A stretch of 10,303 nucleotides of DNA from Rhodospirillales bacterium Alpha_05. Lineage in GTDB: Bacteria; Pseudomonadota; Alphaproteobacteria; Rhodospirillales; Rhodospirillaceae. Made by a program: the position numbers and the translations under genes. Each line of letters opens with the position of its first letter. Within the stretch, counting starts at the first letter, position 1. The notes under the pieces are model-generated. The model was not told the DNA's origin. It searched no databases and saw only the letters and a list, made by a program, of their open reading frames with translations. Positions 1 to 6,187 of this stretch are shown one piece after another. The DNA is taken from positions 1-10,303 of the forward strand of contig LUYR01000602.1 of NCBI GenBank assembly GCA_001603335.1. The letters are read 5' to 3'.

Positions 1-1
1 C

Positions 2-694
2 GCCGCGCCTCTGTTCGCCGCCGAGCGCAGCGCCGAGGAGGATCTGGCGGCGCTGCGTGGCCTCGCCGCCGGCAGCCTCAGCATCGGCGCGAGCACGACC
101 GTGAGCATCTGGTACCTGCCGCCCCTGCTCGCGGCGTATCACCACGCCCACCCCGGCGTAACGCTCCGGCTCAGCAGCGCCAACACCCTCGACATCGTCG
201 ACCTTCTGGTCCGGCGCGAACTCGACGTCGCCCTGGTGGAGGGGCCGATTTCCCATCCGTCGATCCAGGTGCGGCCTTGGCGCAAGGATCGCCTGGTCTG
301 GATCGCCGCGCCGGACCATCCCCTCGCACGCGTCCAAGCGCCGCTCGATCCCGAGGTCCTCGGCACCCAGTTGATCATCGTACGCGAGCCGGGTTCGGGG
401 ACCCGCGACGTCGGCCAAGCCGCGATGCAGGAGCGCGGCGTCGCGCCCCGCGACGTGCTCGAGGTGGAAAGCACCGAGGCGATCAAGCAGGTGGTTGTGG
501 CGGGAATGGGCATCGCCCTGATGTCCGAGGCAGCCATCCGTCCGCAGCTCGCCCTCGACGAACTGAAGATCTTGCCGATCCGCGATTTTTCCGTCACCCG
601 TTGGTTGAACCGTCTCAGTCTCGCCGGCCGCCACCCATCTGCCGCCGCCGCCGCGTTCGAGCACCTTCTCGACGCCGAAGAGGAGCCGTCATGA
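2..694 (+). CDS. LysR-type transcriptional regulator, 3' part (effector-binding domain)
   Basis: This is the C-terminal 230 residues of a LysR-family regulator; the N-terminal helix-turn-helix lies left of the window, so no true start is visible. The reading frame is open from base 2. It matches the periplasmic-binding-protein-like effector domain of the family: a first strand reading LSIGASTTVSIWYLPPLL, then the FxxxHPGVTLRL segment, then LDVALVEGP, then the second lobe with IIVREPGSGTR and GMGIALMSE. These are the usual LysR landmarks in the usual order, closest in feel to the CysL/CbbR-like branch (from memory). It would bind a small effector and control transcription in the cytoplasm. Its stop overlaps the start of the downstream enzyme gene in an ATGA, so the two are probably co-transcribed and translationally coupled. 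That is less common than the divergent layout of LysR genes and their targets. The effector is unknown. Confidence 0.9.
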   Translation, partial: AAPLFAAERSAEEDLAALRGLAAGSLSIGASTTVSIWYLPPLLAAYHHAHPGVTLRLSSANTLDIVDLLVRRELDVALVEGPISHPSIQVRPWRKDRLVWIAAPDHPLARVQAPLDPEVLGTQLIIVREPGSGTRDVGQAAMQERGVAPRDVLEVESTEAIKQVVVAGMGIALMSEAAIRPQLALDELKILPIRDFSVTRWLNRLSLAGRHPSAAAAAFEHLLDAEEEPS

Positions 695-2283
695 GAGATT
701 TCTTCCGTCCCGGACGTTCGACGACGATCTGCCGCGAGGCGATGATCGCCACCTCCCACCCGCTCGCCACGTCCGCAGGGCTCGAAATCCTCGCGGCGGG
801 CGGCAACGCGGTGGACGCCGCGCTCGCGGCGGTAGCGGTGCAATGCGTCGTCGACCCGTTGATGACCGGCCTCGGCGGCGACTGCTTCGCCCTCTACGCT
901 CCGGCGGGTGGCGAGGTGGTCGCACTCAACGGCAGCGGACGCGCCCCGGGCGCGGCGACGGTCGCGCGCCTGAAGGAACTCGGCCTCGACCGCGAGATCC
1001 CCCAAACCAGCCCGCACGCGGTGACCATCCCCGGTGCGGTGGCGGCCTGGCTCAAGCTGCACCGCCGCTTCGGCACCCTGTCCCTCGACCGTCTGTTCGC
1101 CCGCGCCATCGGCCATGCCGAAACCGGCTTCGCGGTCACGCCCCGCGTCGCCTGGGACTGGGCGCGCAACGCGAAGACGGTGGAAAAGGACGAGGGCGGC
1201 AAGGCGTTGTTCCTCCCCCATGGGCGCGCGCCGCTGGCGGGAGAGGTGTTCGCGCAGCCTAAGATCGGCCAGCGCCTGCGCGAGGTCGCGCGTCACGGCG
1301 CGGCGGCGTTCTATCTCGGTGCCACGGCGGAGTCCTTGGTCAAGCGCCTCAAAGCGCTGGGGGGACTGCACACAGTCGACGACTTCGCGGCGGCGGTCGA
1401 TGGCGCCGACTTCGTCGCCCCGATCGGAGCCGACTATCAAGGTCATCGCATCCTCGAATGCCCGCCCAACGGCCAGGGCATCGCGGCGCTGCTGATTCTG
1501 AAAATCCTCGAAGGTTTCGACCTGTCGGACGGCGTTTCCCTCGCCGACCGCATCCACCTCCATGCCGAGGCGACCAAGCTCGCCTATCACCACCGCGACG
1601 TGTTGATCGGCGATGCGGCTGCGATGCCGCCCGGCACCGTGGACTCCCTGCTGTCCGAACCCACCATCGCCGCGCTACGCCGCCGCATCGACGCGGCACG
1701 CGCGATGCCGCCCGCGCTGTGGGACGAACCGGAGCACAAAGACACCGTCTACCTCTGCGTCGTCGACCGCGACGGCAACGCGATCTCGTTCATCAACTCG
1801 ATCTTCCACGCCTTCGGCTCCACCCGCGTCGATCCCGAAACCGGCATCCTGCTGCACAGCCGCGGCGCGTCGTTCCGCCTGATCGAAGGGCACCCGAACG
1901 CAATCGGCCCCGGTAAGCGCCCGATGCATACGATCATTCCCGGGATGGTGCAGAAGAACGGCCGGACGGTGATGCCGTTCGGGGTCATGGGCGGGCAGTA
2001 TCAGGCGGCGGGGCACGCGGCGCTGCTCTCGGGAATTCTCGACCGCAAGCTCGACATCCAGGCCGCGATCGACGCCACCCGCAGTTTCGCCTTCGGCGGA
2101 TTGCTCGAGGTCGAACCGACCATCGCCCCCGACACCATCGCCGACCTCAAACGGCGCGGCCACGCCCCGGCCAAGGCCCTGGCCCCGATCGGCGGCGCGC
2201 AGGCGATCTGGATCGACCACGCTGCGGGCGTGCTCCTCGGCGGCTCCGACCCGCGCAAAGACGGCTCAGCCCTCGGCTTCTAA
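691..2283 (+). CDS. Gamma-glutamyltransferase-family Ntn hydrolase (non-classical pocket)
   Basis: A 530-residue protein of the GGT fold, full length for the family. GGT proteins autocleave before a threonine that becomes the N-terminal nucleophile of the small subunit. That residue is Thr352 here (DTVYLCVVDRDGNAI), giving subunits of about 351 and 179 residues. Other family landmarks are the N-terminal ATSHPLAT and GGNAVDAALA, the PPNGQG segment, GKRPMHTIIP, the oxyanion glycines Gly434-Gly435 and the closing GGSDPRKDG. Against E. coli GGT (aligned from memory), the glutamate-binding positions are changed: Arg114 to Ser82, Thr409 to Ser370, Asn411 to Phe372, Gln430 to Arg391, Asp433 to Ser394, and Ser462-Ser463 to His413-Thr414. 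It is therefore more like the YwrD/oxamate-amidohydrolase side of the family than true glutathione hydrolase. I see no clear signal peptide. GAGGAG lies 5 nt before the ATG. The gene overlaps the LysR gene by 4 nt. Confidence 0.9.
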   Translation: MRDFFRPGRSTTICREAMIATSHPLATSAGLEILAAGGNAVDAALAAVAVQCVVDPLMTGLGGDCFALYAPAGGEVVALNGSGRAPGAATVARLKELGLDREIPQTSPHAVTIPGAVAAWLKLHRRFGTLSLDRLFARAIGHAETGFAVTPRVAWDWARNAKTVEKDEGGKALFLPHGRAPLAGEVFAQPKIGQRLREVARHGAAAFYLGATAESLVKRLKALGGLHTVDDFAAAVDGADFVAPIGADYQGHRILECPPNGQGIAALLILKILEGFDLSDGVSLADRIHLHAEATKLAYHHRDVLIGDAAAMPPGTVDSLLSEPTIAALRRRIDAARAMPPALWDEPEHKDTVYLCVVDRDGNAISFINSIFHAFGSTRVDPETGILLHSRGASFRLIEGHPNAIGPGKRPMHTIIPGMVQKNGRTVMPFGVMGGQYQAAGHAALLSGILDRKLDIQAAIDATRSFAFGGLLEVEPTIAPDTIADLKRRGHAPAKALAPIGGAQAIWIDHAAGVLLGGSDPRKDGSALGF

Positions 2284-2297
2284 CCGGCATCCTGCAC

Positions 2298-2333
2298 GAA
2301 AAACGCCTTAGCCGTTTTACGAACTAAGGCGTT
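2298..2333 (-). terminator. Intrinsic terminator at the recombinase stop codon
   Basis: A perfect 10-bp inverted repeat, AACGCCTTAG at 2302-2311 and CTAAGGCGTT at 2324-2333, surrounds a 12-nt loop that carries the recombinase TAA. Read on the minus strand the stem is followed by U's (GCGUUUUUC), as expected for a rho-independent terminator. Read on the plus strand it is followed by GATGTAATT with no U-run, so it is not a good terminator for the GGT gene. It lies 8 nt after the tRNA-like motif, so it may originally have ended a tRNA transcript. Confidence 0.7.
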
Positions 2334-3984
2334 GATGTAATTGGTTGCGGGGGCCCGCAACGTCTTTTGTTATAACTTGGGGTCTGTTGCGGCTTTTGCG
2401 CCCGGAAACGATGTCGAGGATGTTCATCGCCTCGCCGCGTAAGGTGGCGTTGACCTCGCCGCGCTTGTCGCCGGGCTCAAGCATCACTTCGTCGACCAGC
2501 GCACGGAACGCCTCGGCGGCCTGATCGCGCAGTTCGGGATCGGCCAGAGCCTCGCTCAACTGCGTCACCTTGGCCTTGTAGATTTCGGCGATGTTGGGGT
2601 GGATGTCCGGGACATCCTCGGGCGCCTGTTCCATGCGCGCCAGGACATCCGCCTTCTGGCGTTCCAGTTCCTCCATCCGATCCTTCATGGCCGGCTGATA
2701 CATGCCGTCCTCAATCGCTGCCATGATGCCAGCGATACCGCGTTCGATCTTCTCCAGCGCCTTACGGTCAAGCTCCACCTGCGCCCGGCGTTCACGGTTC
2801 TGACTGTTCAGCGCTTCGGCATAGGCGCGCACGGCCTTGGCGACCCGCTCGGCCGAAACCAGCCGTTCGGTAAGGCCGGACAGAATACGCTGCTCGATGT
2901 CATCGCGACGGATGGTATGGCCGTTGTCGCAGGTACCCCGCCGATAACGATTGAGACAGCCATAGCGGTCACGGGTGATGATGCCGTAATTGCCGCCGCA
3001 GCAGCCGCATTTGAGTAGGCCGGAGAACAGAAAGGCGGGGCGGCGCAGCTCGTTGACGTGCTTGGCACGATAAGCGCGCACGCCTTTGGTGACATTCTCG
3101 AACTGCCTGGAAATCTCCTCCTGCCGCCGCCGCGCCGCCTGCCACAGGTCTTCGTCGACGATGCGCAGTTCCTGCACCTCGGTCCTGATCCATTCGGACT
3201 CCGGGTTGACGCGCGAGACGCGCTTTCCCGTCGCCGGGTTCTTGATGTAGCGGAGCCGGTTCCAGACCAGCACACCGGCATAGAGCTCGTTGTTGACGAT
3301 GCCGGTGCCCCGGCAGACATGGCCGCGAATGGTGGTGTCTCCCCAAGCCTTGCCATTGGGACCGGGAATACCGTCGCGGTTGAGATCGGCGGCGATGGCC
3401 TTGGGGCTCTTGCCGGCGGCGAATTCGCGAAAGATGCGGCGGACGATCTCGGCCTCGGCCTCGTTGATCTTCCGTTCGCCGCGCACCTGCTCGCCATCGC
3501 CGTTGAGCCGCTTCACGACGTCATAGCCGTAGCAGAGGCCGCCGCCCGCCTTTCCCTTCTCGACGCGGCCGCGCAGACCGCGGTGGGTCTTGGCGGCGAG
3601 GTCTTTCAGGAACAGGGCGTTCATGGTTCCCTTGAGACCGACATGCAGCTCCGAGATCTCGCCCTCGGCAAGCGTCACGAGCGTCACGCCCGCGAATTTG
3701 AAATGCTTGTAGAGGATGGCGACATCGGCCTGGTCGCGGCTGATGCGGTCCAGCGCTTCCGCCAGCACGATCTCGAATTTGCCCGCCTGCGCGTCCTGCA
3801 AGAGCGCCTGAATACCCGGCCGCAAGGTGACGCTTGCGCCCGAAATGGCGGCGTCCTTGTAGACCCCCACCACTTTCCACTTCTCCCGCGCCACCTGATC
3901 CCGGCAAATGCGGAACTGGTCCTCGATGGAGGAAACGCTCTGATTGTCCGAGGAATAGCGGGCGTATAGCGCAACGCGGGTCAT
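2317..3984 (-). CDS. Large serine recombinase (integrase of the element)
   Basis: A 555-residue large serine recombinase, which would integrate and excise the element by double-strand exchange through a serine-DNA link. The catalytic domain opens with YARYSSD, placing Arg9 and nucleophile Ser11, and continues with EDQ at 21-23 and DRISRD carrying Arg80 and Arg83. The 'Recombinase' DNA-binding domain spans about 145-300, starting LCYGYDVV. A zinc ribbon follows at about 320-355 with Cys326, Cys329, Cys343 and Cys352. A charged helical, coiled-coil-like stretch lies at about 385-455. The ATG at 3984 is preferred because AAAGGA lies 7 nt upstream and the protein then starts MTRVALYARYS; a GTG at 4017 would add 11 untypical residues. 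The gene lies at the element edge, convergent with the GGT gene, and follows the 64-residue ORF by 62 nt. Its last residues (VAGPRNQ, then a 7-residue tail) cross the candidate att core, so the tail may be encoded by host flank. Confidence 0.95.
   Translation of the reverse strand: MTRVALYARYSSDNQSVSSIEDQFRICRDQVAREKWKVVGVYKDAAISGASVTLRPGIQALLQDAQAGKFEIVLAEALDRISRDQADVAILYKHFKFAGVTLVTLAEGEISELHVGLKGTMNALFLKDLAAKTHRGLRGRVEKGKAGGGLCYGYDVVKRLNGDGEQVRGERKINEAEAEIVRRIFREFAAGKSPKAIAADLNRDGIPGPNGKAWGDTTIRGHVCRGTGIVNNELYAGVLVWNRLRYIKNPATGKRVSRVNPESEWIRTEVQELRIVDEDLWQAARRRQEEISRQFENVTKGVRAYRAKHVNELRRPAFLFSGLLKCGCCGGNYGIITRDRYGCLNRYRRGTCDNGHTIRRDDIEQRILSGLTERLVSAERVAKAVRAYAEALNSQNRERRAQVELDRKALEKIERGIAGIMAAIEDGMYQPAMKDRMEELERQKADVLARMEQAPEDVPDIHPNIAEIYKAKVTQLSEALADPELRDQAAEAFRALVDEVMLEPGDKRGEVNATLRGEAMNILDIVSGRKSRNRPQVITKDVAGPRNQLHQRLSS
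2342..2361 (-). other. Candidate attachment-site core (tRNA-fMet 3'-end match) with palindrome
   Basis: On the minus strand this reads CCCCCGCAACCA (2353-2342), the 3' acceptor strand plus CCA of bacterial initiator tRNA. The match extends to 14 nt, GGCCCCCGCAACCA, against the E. coli form as I remember it. It also forms a perfect inverted repeat, GTTGCGGG (2344-2351) and CCCGCAAC (2354-2361) around 2 nt. It lies inside the last codons of the recombinase gene, at the edge between the chromosomal genes and the element. No tRNA body is present on either side here, so this would be the short duplicated copy of the core. The role as an att site is inferred. Confidence 0.5.
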
Positions 3985-4046
3985 AAGACTTTCCTTTCTC
4001 TCAAGGGCGGATTTCACCCGTCCGGTTCCCGCCCCTCTTCCTTTGG

Positions 4047-4241
4047 TCAGTTGTCGTTGGCCGCCCGCTTCCGCCGCTCCCGCTCCCAGGCCCTGATGTG
4101 TTCGCGGGCGATGTGGCGGCCAATGGCCCGCGCGATGGTGTCCAAGTGCCGCTCCGCTTCTTCCCTCGCCCGTTGCTCTGGCCCATTATCGTTCGCCGGA
4201 GGCGGGATGACCGCGGCCGCCTGGTCCTCCTTTTCCTTCAT
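4047..4241 (-). CDS. Small charged protein with ANDN motifs, unknown function
   Basis: A 64-residue protein, very rich in Arg, Glu and Ala. It has a short disordered N-terminus with PPPANDNGP at about 13-21, an amphipathic helical middle (RHLDTIARAIGRHIAREH, about 31-48) and a C-terminus ending AANDN. I do not recognise a domain. From memory, small proteins with ANDN motifs and an ARAIGRxIARE-like helix recur beside recombinases in alphaproteobacterial elements, but I cannot search. The ATG at 4241 is chosen because GGAAAGG lies 8 nt upstream; a longer in-frame start at 4289 has no comparable ribosome-binding site and would read through the inverted repeat at 4255-4274. It precedes the recombinase by 62 nt on the same strand and is probably co-transcribed with it. 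It could be an accessory or directionality factor, but that is only a guess from position and charge. Confidence 0.6.
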   Translation of the reverse strand: MKEKEDQAAAVIPPPANDNGPEQRAREEAERHLDTIARAIGRHIAREHIRAWERERRKRAANDN

Positions 4242-4254
4242 GGGTCGAACCTTT

Positions 4255-4274
4255 CCAGTATTGATGCATACTGG
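4255..4274. promoter_or_regulatory. Inverted repeat before the 64-residue ORF, candidate operator
   Basis: CCAGTAT and ATACTGG form a perfect 7-bp inverted repeat around TGATGC, 13 bp upstream of the ATG at 4241 and directly next to its GGAAAGG ribosome-binding site. Its position and 20-bp size suit a repressor operator for the small ORF and recombinase, or a hairpin in the mRNA leader. The 102-nt gap holding it (4242-4343) is AT-richer than its surroundings and includes a TATATAA on the minus strand near 4315, but I see no convincing paired -35 and -10. Confidence 0.4.
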
Positions 4275-4343
4275 ATAAGGATCGCGCAAAAGCAGCCGAG
4301 TTCTTATGGCCGTTATATACCCTGGTCTTCTCCCACGCCTCCT

Positions 4344-5258
4344 TTAGGCAAACAGCGCCTTCAACATTTCTCCCTGCTCGGCATGCTTGGCTGGATTTTC
4401 TGCCTTGAGCCTGCGCAAGTTGAGAAGCTTCCACTGGATGGCGGGGAGCCGTTCGCCCTGGGGCAGGTCGATGAGAGCGAAATCCGGTTCGGCGTTGTGA
4501 AGCGACATCAAGAATGCCGCTGCGTTGTCGGTCAGACGCCTTCGGACATCCGTGATCAGGCGCGTTCGCGCCGTTTCGAGATCGGACAGCGCGATCTCTT
4601 CCCGCGTCATCCCAACGAATTCCTCAGTGTACAGTTCTTCTATCGGGATAGCCGGTGGCGCCAGCAGTTCGTGCGGCGGACGGCCGGACGCGCAGACATA
4701 GACCAGAAAGACCCGGAACAAATCGTCCGTCAGCCCCTCATTCTCATAGAGCAGGTGGACATCGTAGAGATCGCGCGGGTGCTGGCGGTCGAGGGCGGCA
4801 TGCAGCTTGCCGGCAAAGAGGTCCTCGAAGGCGAGCACCGGCATCTCGGCGAAGCCAAAGGCCTCCTCCACCGCGTCCGAAACCCTCATCGGCACCGGCG
4901 ACAGCACCGTTCCGCGCATGACAGGCGAGGTCTCGATCTTCACACTCGCCGCACCGCGAGAGGCCATGATGCGGGTTTCCAGGTTCCCGCCGCCAGCGAT
5001 GCGCTGGAGCCGCACATCCCTGTTGCTGCGGCCGAATGAGTCCATGATCCGGTCGAGCGTGGCATCGATTTGCTGAAGAGAGACGGCGCGATCCTCGATC
5101 GGCACATAGGTCAGATCGATATCGACCGACAGACGCGGCATGTCCCGGTAGAAGAGATTGATGGCCGAACCGCCTTTGAGCGCAAAGACCTCCTCAGCCG
5201 CAATGGCCGGCAGGAGGCGCATCAGCAAGCGGACCTGCTCGACATAGCGTTCACGCAT
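4344..5258 (-). CDS. abiEii: AbiEii-type nucleotidyltransferase toxin (type IV toxin-antitoxin)
   Basis: A 304-residue protein of the AbiEii/AbiGii family, toxins with a DNA-polymerase-beta-like nucleotidyltransferase fold. AbiE toxins halt growth, and the MenT relatives add nucleotides to tRNA acceptor ends. The family motifs are visible in order: motif I KGGSAINLF (Lys28 to Phe36, with Gly30-Ser31), motif II RLSVDIDLTY with metal-binding Asp46 and Asp48, a KIE segment at 107-109 that may provide the third acidic residue, and motifs III/IV KLHAAL and RDLYDV with Lys151, Arg158, Arg162, Asp163 and Asp166. The catalytic set looks intact, so the toxin is probably active. The ATG at 5258 is chosen because it gives MRERYVEQ, like the usual family start, with GAGGA 8 nt upstream. 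It overlaps the end of abiEi by 8 nt (ATGCGTGA), the coupling expected of a toxin-antitoxin pair. Confidence 0.92.
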   Translation of the reverse strand: MRERYVEQVRLLMRLLPAIAAEEVFALKGGSAINLFYRDMPRLSVDIDLTYVPIEDRAVSLQQIDATLDRIMDSFGRSNRDVRLQRIAGGGNLETRIMASRGAASVKIETSPVMRGTVLSPVPMRVSDAVEEAFGFAEMPVLAFEDLFAGKLHAALDRQHPRDLYDVHLLYENEGLTDDLFRVFLVYVCASGRPPHELLAPPAIPIEELYTEEFVGMTREEIALSDLETARTRLITDVRRRLTDNAAAFLMSLHNAEPDFALIDLPQGERLPAIQWKLLNLRRLKAENPAKHAEQGEMLKALFA

Positions 5259-6135
5259 GGCTCGCGTCCTCGTCCCCATCCGCAGGCAGAAGCGTCTCGG
5301 GCACATAGATCCGGTAGACCGGGTGCAGTTTTCCGCCCTTCACCAGCGCGCGCGGGCCGGATCCGAAATCGATGGCGCTCTTGTCAAGATGCTTCACCCA
5401 GGCATGGGCATGCCGGTCGGCGAACACGAAGAACAGGCGCTTAACCTTGATGCTTCGGCAAGCGCGCAGCAGGGTCATCAGGCGCTTGGGACGCAGGTTC
5501 GTCAGCCCCTGAAAGATCATGTCCAGATTGTCGAAGGTCGCGTGGGCTGGCAGTTCGTCGAGCGCTTCGAGGATGGCGCGCTCGGGGGACGAAACCTTGA
5601 GCGGCCAGCGCCAGGGGCTCACGGTCGGGCCATGTCCCGCCCCCACCCCCGGCGCGCTCTCGAATTGGTGCTCGGCATTCTCGACGCCGGCAAGGTCGTC
5701 ACCGAACAGGACGCGCGAGCGAACGACGAACTGTGCCTTGCCCGGAAGGCGGGCCAGCCAGGAGGGAACTTCGCCATAGAGATAGACACGCTCCCCGCCG
5801 CCAAGCGGCAGATAGTGAGCGAGCCCATGGAAGCCGAGCGCGCTCAAGCCACCCAGATGGACGTCATGTTCCATGATCCATTGGATCGACAGCAGCGGGA
5901 GCTGCCAGTCGGTCTCCGGTCGGACAAGCGGGCGCCCTGCCTGATCGGTATGAGGCAGCGGCCGGCGGTAGACCCCGCGTGCCACCCGCTCCAGCCAGCC
6001 CCGCTCGGCGTAATCGTGGATGGACTTGGGATCGATGCCGAAGCGCTTCAGCCATGCGGCGTCGACCAGGAAGCCGGGAGGAACGCGCTCCAGAAAGGGC
6101 TTCAGCCTTGGTGTTCTTTGATGGCTCATAACCAT
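5251..6135 (-). CDS. abiEi: AbiEi-type antitoxin with N-terminal winged HTH
   Basis: A protein of about 294 residues of the AbiEi family, the antitoxin of type IV AbiE systems. It neutralises the toxin without a stable complex and represses its own promoter. An N-terminal winged helix-turn-helix is visible at about 20-60 (GFLVDAAWLKRFGID, SIHDYAERGWLERVARGVYRRP). The middle carries HLGGLSALGFHGLAHYL, and the C-terminal antitoxin domain starts near SSPERAILEALDEL (182-195). It is transcribed first and overlaps abiEii by 8 nt. The start is uncertain. ATG at 6135 or 6129 gives the family-like start (M)SHQRTPRLK but has no clear ribosome-binding site. A TTG at 6165 adds 10 residues and has AGGA 8 nt upstream. 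The two ATGs lie inside the proximal inverted repeat, so repressor binding would cover the start region. Confidence 0.88.
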   Translation of the reverse strand: MVMSHQRTPRLKPFLERVPPGFLVDAAWLKRFGIDPKSIHDYAERGWLERVARGVYRRPLPHTDQAGRPLVRPETDWQLPLLSIQWIMEHDVHLGGLSALGFHGLAHYLPLGGGERVYLYGEVPSWLARLPGKAQFVVRSRVLFGDDLAGVENAEHQFESAPGVGAGHGPTVSPWRWPLKVSSPERAILEALDELPAHATFDNLDMIFQGLTNLRPKRLMTLLRACRSIKVKRLFFVFADRHAHAWVKHLDKSAIDFGSGPRALVKGGKLHPVYRIYVPETLLPADGDEDASHA

Positions 6136-6139
6136 CAAA
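6117..6139. promoter_or_regulatory. Proximal abiE operator, 23-bp inverted repeat
   Basis: Arms TTTGATGG (6117-6124) and CCATCAAA (6132-6139) are perfect reverse complements around a 7-nt centre, CTCATAA. It contains the two possible ATG starts of abiEi. A near-copy at 6189-6211 differs at two centre bases only. Published AbiEi antitoxins repress by cooperative binding to paired inverted repeats in the abiE promoter, which matches this layout. Binding here is inferred. Confidence 0.7.
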
Positions 6140-6141
6140 TT

Positions 6142-6162
6142 CGCATATTTTGAAAATATGCG
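6142..6162. repeat. Near-perfect AT-rich palindrome between the abiE operators
   Basis: CGCATATTTT and AAAATATGCG form a 10-bp perfect inverted repeat around a single G. It is unrelated in sequence to the flanking 23-bp repeats and lies between them, just downstream of the TTG candidate start on the minus strand. It could be a third protein site, a bendable spacer that helps the two operators come together, or a leader hairpin. Confidence 0.5.
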
Positions 6163-6176
6163 CAACTTTCATTTCC

Positions 6177-6183
6177 TATATAT
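6177..6183 (-). promoter_or_regulatory. Candidate -10 box of the abiE promoter
   Basis: TATATA lies on the minus strand directly downstream of the distal inverted repeat, in the only strongly AT-rich stretch of the area. The matching -35 would fall inside the distal operator, but no good TTGACA match is present, so this is tentative. If it is used, transcripts would start around 6165-6172. That leaves almost no leader for the TTG start and favours the ATG starts at 6135 or 6129. Confidence 0.3.
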
Positions 6184-6187
6184 CCCC

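Noticed and set aside
277..690. N-terminal extension of the GGT-like gene
   Set aside because: The same frame is open upstream, but the extension is Arg/Pro-rich out-of-frame translation of the LysR gene. The ATG at 691 has GAGGAG upstream and gives the family's normal start.
101..694. A separate short gene starting at the GTG at 101
   Set aside because: The frame is open to the left edge and the residues before 101 already match the LysR effector domain (GSLSIGAST), so this is an internal codon.
139..1593. Long minus-strand open frame opposite LysR and GGT
   Set aside because: It is Arg-rich, matches no family, and lies antisense to two well-supported genes. Long antisense frames are expected at this G/C content.
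2284..2360. A complete tRNA gene at the element edge
   Set aside because: Only the acceptor 3' strand plus CCA is present. No T-arm, anticodon arm or D-arm can be found on either side.
3058..3969. 303-codon plus-strand open frame opposite the recombinase
   Set aside because: It is antisense to the catalytic and DNA-binding domains of the recombinase, with no recognisable domain.
3985..4017. GTG start adding 11 residues to the recombinase
   Set aside because: AAAGGA is correctly spaced for the ATG at 3984, and serine recombinases begin a few residues before YARxS.
4098..5039. 313-codon plus-strand open frame opposite abiEii
   Set aside because: It is antisense to a gene with all the AbiEii motifs. 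Composition is Arg/Pro-rich with no domain.
5257..6153. 298-codon plus-strand open frame opposite abiEi
   Set aside because: It is an antisense mirror of the antitoxin gene with no recognisable features.
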